Shown here one piece after another: positions 1 through 11,450 of a DNA stretch of 64,000 bases. Origin of the DNA: Aphrophora alni (lineage: Eukaryota > Arthropoda > Insecta > Hemiptera > Aphrophoridae). The stretch spans positions 7,470,724-7,534,723 of the forward strand of contig OY740776.1 in the NCBI GenBank assembly GCA_963513935.1. Direction: 5' to 3'. Under the pieces are notes generated by a model. That model made no database searches. It was given only the letters and a program-made list of their open reading frames with translations, and was not told the origin of the DNA. Numbering within the stretch: position 1 is the stretch's first letter; each line of letters opens with the position of its first letter. The position numbers and the translations under genes were made by a program.

Positions 1-379
1 TAATTTTACTCTCTACCATGTAGGGGATGGATATTTTTACTATTCAATGCAAAAGAGAAAATATAAGAGGTAAGTTCATAAGTAGTAAGGATTTAAGAAA
101 AAAGAATAACCAATGTATTGATAACATCAGAAAAAAAATCTGTCATGATTTCAGAAGTTAAATATTAGCAATGGACTGTACATTTTTTGTAATAAGAAAA
201 CTAATATGATGATGTAAAAATTTGTATATTACATTTACAATTAATTGTTCTTGGTGTTTCTATTCTACTTTTTCTTGTTGTTTTTCTTGCTCATCGTCAT
301 CACCAAAAATTAAAAGGATATAAAATAAAGTCCCCTTGCTTTCAAATACTCAAATAGTTTCAGGGTTGGAAAATAACAA

Positions 380-670
380 AGTTGGGAGAGAAAAAGGATA
401 AAGGATTATTTATCTACGATTAAGGTTAGGGGTTATTAACTGTATTCCTCCCTTAGATTATCTAAGATTAGTTGTATAGAGAACCCTCTAACATTAATCT
501 TAGATAATTAATCATTCATTCTTTTCCCTCTCCCAACAGGCTTTCTTAAAATTGAGACAGTGTTTACAAAATATTTCAGAACTTAGTGTTTTATTGTGTG
601 TTTTTTCTATTTGTGTACTACTATGTATTACCTATAACCACTTTTCAAGGTAAGCCTATTCATACAAAGT
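380..670 (-). repeat. Interspersed repeat, 3' part of a PLE-like family
   Basis: Contains blocks shared with about 2280-2400, 22560-22660, 28470-28640, 42960-43190, 51220-51340 and 56690-56880: a 'CCAAGGACCA...CAAGGTAAGCCT' block, 'CAGAACTTTAGTGTTTT', and a 'GGATAAAGGAT..TTATCT' block. At 43.2 kb the same blocks sit just after an open GIY-YIG C-terminal frame, which suggests they are the 3' region of that Penelope-like family. Confidence 0.5.
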
Positions 671-795
671 CTAAATGCATACTATATATGTATGGTGTTA
701 GGAATCACCCTTTTTAGGCTTGGGTTCTCCAAGTATTAAAACAGTGGTTCAGTGATGAAGTTAGTAATCTTTCTATTTAATTATTTAAACAATAA

Positions 796-796
<1 letters not shown>

Positions 797-836
<40 letters not shown>
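797..836. repeat. (TA)n microsatellite
   Basis: About 20 uninterrupted TA units. Confidence 0.95.
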
Positions 837-840
<4 letters not shown>

Positions 841-1340
841 CAATTTTTATCTTATCTCTCCTAAACTTTAAATTGTATCCAATTTAACTACAATATGAAA
901 TATAAATTCAGAATGGTTCCAACTATTACCACTCAACTGTTTATTTTTCGTATTGAAGAATTTCAAGTTTTCCAATACCCAATGATTTGCTCACCTTTCT
1001 TGCAAAGTTCTTCCAACATTGCTCTCTCGAACTATCAGGTTCTCTCGACTCTTACTTGCCAAGTATGTTGGGCTTAGGAAGATCGCGTGGAAACTATTGA
1101 ACAGTTATTAATCAACGAGCAAATGCCAATGACAGATATAAATGTAGTTAGTTTTCAAAACTGTTAAAATTCCTAACTGAAAGTGACTAGTAGTACTGGG
1201 ATTAGAATTCCCGCAAAATCCTTCTTTTGAATGTGTTGTTACTGTTCAAATTTGTATTAGTTTATGACCCTCATAAACCATAAATCCGAAATTTTGTTAT
1301 CGACTGATTTAATAGAACTTCTAAGTATTTTTTAAAACTT

Positions 1341-1480
1341 TAACGTAACAGCAGATATTTCTTGTTGAAACTCCATATACAAGGATAAAATAAAGCAAAA
1401 GCTTAAAGTTTCAAATATTTTAATAATATAAATGAGTTAAATTGTTTCGCCTTGCGGCATCATTGGGCAACTGATAATTA
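1341..1480. repeat. Single copy of PLE terminal-repeat family (same family as 10168-10364)
   Basis: Shares 'AAAGCAAAAGCTTAAAGTTT' and 'GTTTCGCCTTGCGGCATCAT' with both arms of the palindrome at 10.2 kb. On the minus strand it reads GATGCCGCAAGGCGAAAC, a GNRA-capped hairpin followed by GAAAC. It lies about 300 bp upstream of a GIY-YIG frame, so both may come from one inserted PLE. Confidence 0.6.
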
Positions 1481-1794
1481 ACAAGTATTGACAACTATTT
1501 AAACATAAGTAACAGGAAACAGAAATACAATAGAGAAATCAGAAAAGGTAGGGGGATGATCTAGCAGGTAGATAAAGGTTAATGAACTATGTTACGGATG
1601 GGTTTTAGAAGGGGTGATGAATTTAATACAATTTGGTCATTTAAGTTGTGAATAGGCCTAAGTGAAATAGATCTATTTATTTCTAAACATTCTAAATTAT
1701 TTAATCTATTGCTTTTATTTTCTATATGTAAGAGTTTAACATTAAATTTCGGATCAAAACTATGACCTGAGTCAATAATAAAGATTAAAAAGAA

Positions 1795-2019
1795 ATGTTA
1801 GAAAATAGTGGTGTTTATAAAATATCTTGTCAAGATTGTGACTCTGAGTACATAGGTCAATCTGGTAGATCTATAAAAGTTAGAATTGAAGAACATGTAA
1901 ATAGCTGGAAACTTGGCTATATAAACTCTAACTTTGCTAACCACCTTTTGGACAAAGGTGGACACACCTTGACCCCTGTCATTAAAAACTCGAATTTAAT
2001 CCAATATGATTTAGGCTAA
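1795..2019 (+). pseudogene. GIY-YIG endonuclease fragment of a Penelope-like retroelement
   Basis: A 74-codon frame begins MLENSGVYKISCQDCDSEY and continues YIGQSGR, with a later R-x2-EH and H. GVY...YIG plus paired cysteines are the signature of the GIY-YIG nuclease at the C-terminus of PLE ORFs, which nicks target DNA for integration. No reverse transcriptase was found just upstream, so this is a 5'-truncated, probably inactive remnant. The ATG is only the first in frame; the true protein would have been far longer. Confidence 0.75.
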
Positions 2020-2239
2020 AGAATTGTTTACAACACAAGTGAATCACATTTAGGTTCTACAAAAGTCTTAAAACTGGTGTCCATGGTTTATTTTCACTTT
2101 TTGATGATAATTACCGAACTGACATTTTTGATTGATAATTACTGAACTGACATTTTTGGTGACAAATAGTTTTGTTTGGTTCTTATGATGGGTGACTGAG
2201 ATAGTTTGTGCATCACTTATTACATTTAATAAGTCATAT

Positions 2240-2410
2240 ATTATATTACTTCTTGTTGTCGGTTAGAGTTTACAGTTTCTTACTTGTTTAGCGGATGTTT
2301 TCTTATTAATCTACTATTAGGTAATTACCAAGGACCATTTTCCAAGGTAAGCCTGTTATCATCACCTATTTATACAAAATCTAAATTACTTCTTGTTTGT
2401 AATGCTTTGC
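2240..2410 (-). repeat. Second copy of the PLE-like 3' repeat
   Basis: Carries 'TACCAAGGACCATTTTCCAAG' in part and the flanking 'GTAAGCCTG' block seen in the 380-670 and 42960-43190 copies. Ends about 90 bp before exon B of unit 1. Confidence 0.5.
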
Positions 2411-2495
2411 AAGTGGTATATCTATTTCTATTTAAAACCCTACTGTGTACTTCATTAATTCAATATGAAAGATTCATTCTAATTCAAAATTATAG

Positions 2496-2708
2496 GTATT
2501 TAAAGTGCACTGTGAAGAGTTGCCATGTGCGTGCTTCCATGGCTTTGTACAAGAATGCACCAATTAAAATATCACCTCACAGTCCTCTTCACAGTCATCA
2601 ACCCGATCTTTTACATTTAAGAAAAACACTTTTCATACAAAGAGCCAAACATAGAGCCGAGGTGGAGGATACTGAGATTTCAGAGATTTATAAAGAAGAA
2701 GCTGCAAG
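2496..2708 (+). CDS. Exon B of FLYWCH unit 1 (partial gene)
   Basis: 213 nt, acceptor TATAG|G, donor AAG|GTATGC, phase 2 in and 2 out. Translates from YLKCTVKSCHVRASMALYKN to ...IYKEEAAR. It supplies the zinc ligands: C-x4-C (CTVKSC) and HSH followed by QPD, then a charged helical tail ending ISEIYKEEAAR. The family's Trp in YWxC is Leu here, as in all five units. Its partner exon A lies outside the window, so the domain is N-terminally incomplete in view. It splices to 4439 through AG|A (Arg). Confidence 0.85.
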
Positions 2709-4438
2709 GTATGCATTAGTTTTGTCTGTTTAATTTTTTTCTTACGTCCTGAACATGTTTACCTTTTTGTATTCCAATTTATTAGTTTAAACTTTTGTGC
2801 CCACGTCCTATTCTTTTATAATTTATTTACAATTTCGCTCTGGAAAGTGTTGTTTTCTTTGGTCGTGTTATTGCAACTAGTTAAGAGAGCTAGAAATATC
2901 TTCCTTTTTTTTTTCAACGAAATGTTGATGTTCACTTCACAAGTGTAACAATTTCTAAAACCGGGAATTTAAAAAAAAAATATTAGATTTTTTTGATTTT
3001 GATGAATTAATTTTCTAAAACCTTAACTAATTTTAATGGACGCTATTCTATTATTTAAAGCGTAGACACTTTGAATTTACTAAGAATCGGGATCGTGGAT
3101 TTTATAAAGGAAAGTGTTACTTCACGGTCACAAGCAAACACAGATTTAATTAAATACTCAATTTATAATATTCATTGAATATTCTCCCATCTGAAATACA
3201 TCCATGATTATAATAGAATAATTTCCAACTACGGAAGTACTTCCTGAACATACACAATTCTTAAAGCTAAACACATTAAATTTAAAACAAATATAATAAT
3301 AGTTCAAATTATGGGGTTAACAGTATATGACTATTTTTTGAAAACTAGAGAAAAATTCACAAAGTCTGTTTTTTATAAGTTATTCAAAGTTTGCAAATTT
3401 TTTGTTAAAAGATCTTTCAATGTCTCTACTGTATGATTACTTTACAAATTGATAGTCTTTTCCTAAAGATGGTAACTTGTACAACTAGAATGTTTCTTTA
3501 GTGTTTTTTTATCATTATGTATATTACAATAACCAATAACATATTTTCATGTGAAAATTAGGTTTGAAATACAACTTAAGCGTTAATACCAGGGCGCTGA
3601 CCACTGATTGTTATTAAAATCAAGAAAAAACTTTTTCTGCTAATGAATAGTTCATTTGTTGCATTGCTCTGGAAGCGAAGCAAAATCAGAGGCGATCAAA
3701 CTAATGAGAAGGTCTCGTACTGACGAGAGAGTCAACACGACCATTCTCGCCGGACGAAGATGATCTAATGCATCTACAAGAAGTCTTCTGTACCAGTCTG
3801 ACTGCTAAATGCTGTGATTAGTGGATCTTTTGTGCCAATTAGGGATAACCTGACGATTATACTACACCCTCCACTGATTCTTAATATGTTTTAATTTTGG
3901 GGGGAAACTATTCTTTCTTAAAATTATTTACTTATTATAAAAGTTTACAATGTTTATTTATTTAAAATGGTATTGTATTAGTATTAATACAATGTTTAAC
4001 CTTTTTCATTCATACAAATCATTTACTTGCGATTCTATAACATTAAGCAATTTCGGAACTCTGTCTATCTGTCCATACGAGGCTTCAAATATACGATTGC
4101 AATACGAGAAATGACGCAAGTTCCCTGATGTCATATTTCGCTTACATTATAAATTGAACCAAGTATTAACCCAACTTAGAGACCCAACAATGTGAAATGT
4201 TACAACAGTTATTATTAACTGCTGGGGCATGAACTAGAACAAATTAGTTTCACCCCAAAATTGAGAAGATTTTTTTCTTAACCAAATTCAACAGTGTTTA
4301 AAGTTTGCAATGGAGAGGAAGAATCCATCAAGCATACCCTATTACGCATATTGTTATTATGTAACAAAGTAAAATCAAGTACTTAATCATTAAATTATTA
4401 CAGACTAACCTAACCTAACTTATTTCATATGTTTTCAG
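2709..4438. other. Intron between exon B and exon C of unit 1
   Basis: AT-rich. A more GC-balanced island at about 3590-3850 is unidentified. No ORF or transposon signature was recognised. Confidence 0.6.
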
Positions 4439-4517
4439 AGATTTTGAAGCTGCTTTGTTAATATCAGAAGAATGTGTTAAGAAGAGGATGGTGAGAAGTC
4501 GCAAAAGGAGAGAAAGT
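4439..4517 (+). CDS. Exon C of FLYWCH unit 1
   Basis: Acceptor TTTTCAG|A after a branch-like CTAACCTAACCT tract. Reads (R)DFEAALLISEECVKKRMVRSRKRRE, aligning with the DxEgAaxISaECAKQRM helices of units 2-4. The 3' end is uncertain. A phase-0 end at 4517 uses donor GTTGGT and keeps frame with exon A at 6165, which reads open only in phase 0. The stronger donor G|GTATCT at 4522 would end the exon at 4521 and put the next exon out of frame unless an unseen exon intervenes. Confidence 0.7.
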
Positions 4518-6164
4518 GTTGGTATCTTCTATTTAATTTAGTTTTATTCCTATATTAATAATAATTGAGCTGGTGACTCATTTCATTATTAGATAACATT
4601 GCAATTAGCATTTGTTCTTACTCTGGCATCATCAAACTATTTAAATTCCTAAACTAACTATTCTCAAAAGTCAATTTTTTTTTTTTTTTTTTAATAAAAG
4701 ACTTTTTTTACCATAAATCAACTAAAATTAATTTTTTTTTATCAAAAGTCATTTTTCACCAACTTACTATATTTTGCCAACAATCGACTAAATCACAAAC
4801 AAAAATCCAATGAGCTTTGTGGTTAATAACAATATAAAGAAGTAATCCCGAAATCACAAATAAAACACTAACACAACTATTGTGTTTATATCCCTCTAAG
4901 GATGGTAGCTAAGTTACTGAAATGTATGTAAGGGTTTATTAAACTTTCTAACTTTAATTGTGTTGGTGTTTTATTTGTGGTTTACTTTCTTTAAATAAAC
5001 TAAAATTAACTTTTACACTGGGTATTTTTTTTTTACCAAAAATCAACTAAGTAATTTTTTACCAAGGCACTAAAAAATTAGTATTACTTCTGCTTTTCTA
5101 TTAATCCGATCATAGCTTTAGGTCATATGTGTCAATACAAGGATGTGTTGACAATATTCATCTAATTTTTTCATTTCTTAACATTTAATATAATTAATAA
5201 AATATTGGTTTAAATTGTTTTATCTATTGGGAAATAATCACTGACATGGCTGTAGGACGTGAAAGAGAAAAATTTATTACAACTTAGACATGTATTTTTT
5301 TTCTTCCTTGGAGTTCTTGGAGTTGCAAGTTTCTGGTTAGAGTTTTTTAGCTAACTTTTTTGAAAATATTAAATTCATAGGCATAGTATTGTTTTGATAT
5401 GTAATGTTAATATGTGATGCTCCTAGTACACATATTATTTGATTGCAAGGCCCTGGAGTCCCGAAGAAGGGGAATCTTTGGGCCTCAACAACCAGATAGA
5501 AATTTTAATAAGAACATCCTACACAAAATCCTAGATCTTGTCACAGGCACTGGGGTCGGTGTACGGTGAATATAGGAGAGCACAGTAGGCTTGTAGCTGA
5601 CGTGTTGGAGGCCACTAGAGCTTCAGTAATATTCCCCCAACAAACAAAAAATATCTTTTAACTATCATACAACTCTGGGTGTGAAGTTATTTAACAACTT
5701 TCCCAAGGAGTCATACACAAGGAATTTTAAAATGACACCACAACTGTGATGGACTTGATCCTTTTTATAATTTAAATGAATATTTAACCAATATTGTTTG
5801 TTTTGAATGTTGTAAATTGTATAATGACGATGTTTATCATAAGTCATGTGACTTGACAAATAAATATATCATATCATTGATCTATATAGATAGAGCTTCT
5901 TCTTTTCGGCAGTCTGATTCTTTACCATGCCAACCACAAAGGTTTATTGTGCTACCAAATAAGTTAGGATAGATATTGCTTTAGAGATGGTGTATTTTTC
6001 ACAAATTTTCTTAAGTACCTCACCTTTTTCTGACAGAAGTATAAAAACTCACATGTTTGCCCAAGTGGTTATACAACCTCTGAAGATAATTTAAAGCTAT
6101 CTTTCTAATGTAAATATTTAGTTTTAGTTTGTTCGAATAATAAATTTCTTATTAATTGTTTCAG
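4518..6164. other. Intron between units 1 and 2
   Basis: Low-complexity T-rich blocks at 4675-5060 with repeated 'ATCAACTAA' and 'CAAAAGTCA' words. A less AT-rich block at 5440-5640 is unidentified. Confidence 0.6.
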
Positions 6165-6310
6165 ATGAAATCTTTGCATAAACATCAAGATGGGTTAAAT
6201 GTAAAACCTCGAAGAGTGACGCCTCTTATGAGAGACAATGGTGTGACTTTCTATGACAAAGAAGGTTACTTTTATAGACAAAACAAAATTAATGCTCTAC
6301 ATTCAATAAG
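6165..6310 (+). CDS. Exon A of FLYWCH unit 2 with short basic linker
   Basis: 146 nt, acceptor TTTCAG|ATG, donor AAG|GTAAGC, phase 0 in, 2 out. The first about 24 residues form a basic linker (MKSLHKHQDG...KPRR). Then comes the FLYWCH N-terminal strand VTFYDKEGYFYRQNKIN. Compared with units 3-5 the LYHDGSG motif is diverged to TFYDKEG but the GYFY core remains. The linker here is much shorter than those after units 2 and 3, and no separate D exons were found upstream. Confidence 0.82.
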
Positions 6311-7523
6311 GTAAGCAGGACATATTGTATTGGCTGTGAAATTATTGAGTTTATTAATATAACTCTGGATGTGTTACAGAGTTGGGTTTCTCTTGTCAGC
6401 TGATAACCAACGACTTAACACTAAGAGAGATGAACACAAGGAGATTAAATCTTGCTTGTATGTCAGCTCCTTAGTCTTACTGTATAAACAGGGATTTTTT
6501 TCACTCGCCTCATGACTTGTACTGTATTTTATTATACAATATTTTTCATTTTTAGTATGTTGTGCACAAACACTGCAAAACATCTGCACTAGCGATGTTG
6601 ATACTCGGGTGAAATAGATACTCGCAATACTCGGCTTCGAATGATTTCAATACTCGTATTATTAGTTCGACATCGAGTATCTGCGCAGAATGATTATGCG
6701 CATTATGTGTGTGTGTGTTATATTTCTATCTGTTAGACTGATCCACCAAGTATTTATTTTTTTAAACAATATGTGATTGACACTTGTAATACATAATTAA
6801 ATGTTATCCTGCCTCAACACAAATTCAGTAATTAAACGTAAGTACAATTATTACCAACATTAATAATTTAGTTATTATTTAAAATAAGTTAATTTACTAT
6901 ATTTTTTATAAAGATGGTAACCTATAAATATTTATTTAAATATAAGTAATAACAATTAAATAATAATTTAATTTACTTTTTGTTAATGTGGAAATAAATG
7001 AATATTATTGTTATTTTAAATTGAACTTGTTACCGAATCTAAATCATTATAACTCAAAATTGTAATGTTTAATTAATGTGTAGTGAAAAATCAGCTTAGA
7101 AACTAATGTAACCAAAGTAGAAACACCGAGTATTTTGTTTGGAATTGACACAACACTAACGAATATCGTTGTCCGAGGATACTCACACACCGAGGATACT
7201 CGCAGTACTCGTACATTACCTCCTCCTTGTTCCTAGTTACGAGGATTTTGTCCAAGTATTTTAATACGAAACCGAGGATTTTAATATTCGGACTCTTCCG
7301 AGGATTTTGATACTCGGATTCACCGAGTATTTTAATTCGAACTCACACATCACTAATCTGCACATAAAATCAAATTCTAAATAAAAAATACTAATCTCAA
7401 ATTTCCGAATAAGGAGGAAATGAGAAAACAGCCCAGTCGAAATCTTTTCAGTTATTATTTAATTGCTTTAATTTCTTTGTTTAATAGTTTAATAATAAAT
7501 TATAATATATTTTCTTATTTCAG
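6311..7523. other. Intron within unit 2
   Basis: Mostly occupied by a hAT-type MITE at 6590-7355. Confidence 0.7.
6582..7363. mobile_element. hAT-type MITE with 8-bp target-site duplication
   Basis: Flanked by identical 8-bp repeats ATCTGCAC at 6582-6589 and 7356-7363. Element ends 6590 and 7355 form imperfect inverted repeats starting TAGCGATGT and TAGTGATGT. Multiple ACTCG-containing subterminal words (GATACTCG, GTACTCG) occur at both ends. No transposase frame, so non-autonomous. An 8-bp duplication is typical of hAT elements. Confidence 0.8.
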
Positions 7524-7739
7524 ATATTTGAAATGTTCTATTAAAAGCTGCAAAGCGCGAGCTTCCATGAGATTAAGTAAAAAGAATGCACCTGTAGTGA
7601 TATCTCCTTCTAGGCCTTATCACAGCCATGTGCCAGATATTCTACGTCTTAGGAAAATTGTCTTCATACAGAAGATAAAACAACGAGCCAGAGAAGAAAA
7701 GACACCCATTTCTGTTATTTATAGGGAAGAAAGAGCGAG
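7524..7739 (+). CDS. Exon B of FLYWCH unit 2
   Basis: 216 nt, acceptor TTTCAG|A after a T-rich tract, donor GAG|GTAAGT (near-consensus), phase 2/2. Reads YLKCSIKSCKARASMRLSKK, with zinc ligands C-x4-C and HSH, then PD and the tail ending ISVIYREERAR. One codon longer than units 1, 4 and 5, owing to an extra Lys in the loop between the Cys and His pairs. Clearly homologous to the other four B exons. Confidence 0.87.
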
Positions 7740-8339
7740 GTAAGTGATTTTTAATTTATTGTAGTCTATAATAAATACACATCCACTAACGTGGCATGAC
7801 ATCCTTTTACATGATAGTCATGGACAGTCAGTAACAAAAAATTTGTCACGTAACAAAAAATTGTTTCTTGGAATATATCCTGACATCCTATATTGATGCT
7901 AAGGACTGTGACAAATTTTCCTACGACTACCCATCTAAAAAAAAATTGAAACTTTCCAGTTTTTCACGTTTGTAATTTCTGAAAGGAATGTATGTCCATT
8001 GATGGCTATTTTATTTTGGTTTCATGGCGATTATTTTCCTCTCAAAGAAATATCCGTCCTGTGGCAGAAATCTTACGTCATTTCATTTCTAACTACCATC
8101 GACAAGTTACATTGTATGGCCAAGTCATAACATTCTTAAACATTTCAAAAGATTTTCCCAATCAATTACAACATTTTCATAATAGCACATTCATGACAGA
8201 ACAAAGAAATAAAATTACAAAACATTACATTAATCATATACCATTAAATATTTATACAATCCAAACTTTATAAAACATTAATAATTTAGATACAATTTTA
8301 CAGTAAAAAGATCATATACCAAATAACAAACTACAGTTT

Positions 8340-9520
8340 CAATGCAGAAACTCCTCAACAGAGTAAAATTATCCAAACAACAGTTGTCTAAGGCTGTTTT
8401 TAAAAGTTATATAATTTTGGAATCCTGTAATGCTTTGGGCGAGCTTATTCATCAATGTTAGCACCTGGTTGTGAAGGAAGTTTACTGTAAACATTTAATC
8501 TGTGCTGTCTAGCACGATAATCAACCGCCTGTCTGGTGTGGTAGTCGTGTACATACATATTCTGGTCATGATTACACTTAAATTTAAAACTTGTTTAGTA
8601 AATACATGGTAGTGTAAGTATTCCTAGCCTCCCAAAAACACTTTTAACATGTTTCAGTTGGCTTTACCCCTGCTATTAGTTGAAAAGCCGGCCTCTTTTG
8701 CAGGACAAAACGTCTGGATGTTCTGTACTGATGAGTTTCCTTACAGAAGAATTTCATAGTTCAGATATGGATATAAAAGCTCATAAATACAGTTAAAAAA
8801 TAGACAAAACAAAATACAATTTTAAATTTCATAGTTCTAAAATCCTAGTATTAATTTAGCACTAATACAGGTTATTTAGTCATTCCAGGTTTTAACTTGT
8901 TATCAATAATAAGGTCCAAGAACTTGACTGAATTTATTTCTTCAAGCAAATTGTCACCTAGCATGACACATGGTGTTTGATTTCAGCTTGGTTTCATATT
9001 AAAATCACACATATTTTGTCTTGACTGGATTTACTGTCAAGTTATTTTCTCCAAAGTAATGACCAGTTGCATTGACTTGTAAAACAGCCTTATGCTTCAA
9101 CTTTTCAACTGAATTTGCTTCCATACTCAAAGTTGTGACATTGCCAAACCAAATTAGGCTATCCGCCATTATTGATGATGACAAATCATTGATGTAAATT
9201 AAAACTAACACCAGACTGATCCTTGAGGGATACTACAACTCAGTTTGATCTGTTTAGACAGCCTTTTTACAACATTAACACATTGTGTTCTATTATTAAT
9301 AAATAATTTCATTAGCATTAGTGAGATTCCTCTAATAATGAGCATTTCAGATTTATTGTAATAAACTGAAATTGACATAGTCAAAAGGTCTAATATAATA
9401 CACATAAGTTTACGTTTTCTTTCAACAACCACTACTAAAAAGCCCATTAACTCGACTATAGCATTTATTGTTTTGTTGACTTTTCTTTTTGTAAGCCACA
9501 ATGGCCATTATAAAGGAGAT
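8340..9520 (-). pseudogene. Decayed non-LTR retrotransposon reverse transcriptase (minus strand)
   Basis: Minus-strand frames 9501-9205 and 9211-9005 contain IPQGSV and LVLIYINDL followed by a degraded FADDTTL-like stretch, the RT block around the catalytic YxDD. Further along the minus strand, 8560-8340 resembles 59.5-59.7 kb, where a frame reads RDYYTRG...NVYRKL, the C-terminal RT region. Frames are shifted and stopped, so it is inactive. Confidence 0.6.
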
Positions 9521-10167
9521 TTGATTTGTCTAACAAGTTAAGAAGCTGAAATAAGAATAGACGGATTGTTCTCCTTTCAGTAGTATTCTTACTCTTATAT
9601 CATGATTGATCTGAAAAATTTAGTTGCTGTTATATAGGTTTGGTTGTGTATTACAGTGAATATCTATTCAAGAGGAAAATAAAATACAAAAGATGAATAA
9701 AAAAGTGGTTATCGAAATGTGACTTGTTCAGTGACTTGAAACTGTTGAAGGAGCTATCAGTTTCAGAACCCATGATTTACAAAATTATCGATAAGTAGAT
9801 TTTCATTTATATTTTTAGAGGATAAGCCAATGTAACTAGGTCAACACAAACAAGTCTGAATTCTTTTAAAAGATAAAAAGGCCGGGGACTGAGTAAACAT
9901 GCCGGGATACCACATTGTTCCTACTGAAAACGAGGTGAAAGTCATCTCAACACTAATCAAAGGTTGCTTCTGGTGGAAAATAATGGAGGAGCGAGGCGAC
10001 AGGCTGGTTTGGAAACTAAACAGAACTTTCATTTTCGTCTCAAACACTTTGACTTTCATGCATTCAGAGTAAAAAATCCAATTTCCTGCTGAAAAGAATG
10101 TTAGTGGATGGGTATCAGTATACTGTTTTAGATCACCTAATTACAAATGTTGAACATTTGTATATTT

Positions 10168-10364
10168 AAGGATAAATAAAGCAAAAGCTTAAAGTTTCAA
10201 ATATTTTAATAGTAAGAATGAGCTACAATTGTTTCGCCTTGCGGCATCATCGGGCAACTCATTGCGGCATCAAAGTTGCCCGATGATGCCGCAAGGCGAA
10301 ACAATTGTAGCTCATTCTTAGTATTAAAATATTTGAAACTTTAAGCTTTTGCTTTATTTATCCT
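10168..10364. repeat. Near-perfect palindrome: head-to-head PLE terminal repeats
   Basis: Arms 10168-10259 and 10274-10364 are almost exact reverse complements around a 14-bp spacer. Each arm, read outward, gives CCGATGA, hairpin GCC-GCAA-GGC, GAAAC, AATT, GTA. This matches the layout of a hammerhead core except that the first box is CCGATGA instead of CUGANGA. The same family occurs singly at 1.4 kb. Confidence 0.8.
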
Positions 10365-11359
10365 TGAATATGGAGTTTCAACAAGAAATATATGCTATTA
10401 CATTAAAAATTTGTATATTTGTTTTAAAAAATTAAACAAATTTTTGCCATTTTTATTTTTAAATTTATGACTTTTTGATGAGGGATACTGCGGATACTCT
10501 TCAGAAGATGTTGGGATGATCTAGATCCTATTTTAACCCACTAAAAACCACAAATCCTTTTCTCCTGTCTTTAACCACTTATTAGTTCGAGGTGGAGTCA
10601 CTTTCCTTGCCCACTAAGTTGATGCAACCTCCTGTTGATGTTCATCTATTCTCTCTTGTTTTTCTTACACTCAGGCAGGATCTATTAGCTCATCTCTCAT
10701 TACCATTTTAATCTTCCTTCTTTATCTCCAGTATCTCCACAAAGCAAGCTGGCTTTGTTATTCTTTGCCACCTACAACGGAAGAATCTTTGCACTTTTTT
10801 ACATTGTTTGGTGTTAGATCGTCTACCTCCATTTACAGCTTTCCCCTTCACTCCTCAAATTTATCACTCTCAAAAACTGTCTGGTATGCACCTTCTTGGT
10901 TACCTCCCCAATGTGTACAGTCAGGTTGAGGAATCTTCTGAACTCTGTCCAAGAAACCTCGTAAATATAAATATCCTGTCAGCTTGGTTAGATAATAATT
11001 GACCTCTCCACGATCTTTTAACAATCTTTTTAATGAGCCTGGGTGTCCATATAGCCTTGTGGACGTTGTATCACATTTCCTGCAATTTCTGAAGGGGGTA
11101 AGGACTCCCTTCTCTCTCTCTTAATCTTCACTTTTTCCATCTCTGTCTTCGGTTAACAGGTTTGAAACAAATTGTCAAATTTGATTTTTTAATAATTGTA
11201 AAATCATCTATTAACTTTAAAAGTTGAATTTAATATTCTGGATCTAAAAATAGAGAACCTAAATTTATAGTGTCAAAGACATATTATGTTGGTCTTAATA
11301 TTATTACATATCCCACTATTTAATTTATAATTTAATGCCATATTTAACCATTGTTTCAG

Positions 11360-11450
11360 AGATTACGAGGCTTCCGCACAGATTTCAGAGATGTGTGCCA
11401 AACAAAGAATGCAAAGGATTCGCAGAAATTTGAAATTAAAACCTCGTGTG
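11360..11450 (+). CDS. Exon C of FLYWCH unit 2
   Basis: 91 nt, acceptor TTTCAG|A, donor GTG|GTATGT, phase 2 in, 0 out. Reads (R)DYEASAQISEMCAKQRMQ and ends ...NLKLKPRV. It is the basic helix that follows each FLYWCH core. Two codons longer than the C exons of units 3 and 4. Next exon is linker D1 at 13102. Confidence 0.85.

Larger units (their letters stand above)
1..2495. other. Intron or upstream sequence before the first visible exon
   Basis: No exon A matching unit 1 was found here although exon B of unit 1 starts at 2496, so the missing piece is probably further upstream. The stretch holds PLE-derived fragments (about 360-670, 1370-1475, 1795-2019, 2240-2400), a TA microsatellite and otherwise AT-rich unrecognised sequence. 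Confidence 0.5.
7740..11359. other. Intron between exons B and C of unit 2
   Basis: Holds a decayed non-LTR retrotransposon (8340-9520, minus), a palindromic PLE repeat (10168-10364), and pyrimidine-rich unrecognised DNA at about 10560-11160. Confidence 0.6.

Noticed and set aside
2284..2495. N-terminal extension of the unit 1 exon B frame
   Set aside because: It is intron read-through across a PLE-like repeat; the AG at 2494-2495 and the phase shared with other B exons define the exon start.
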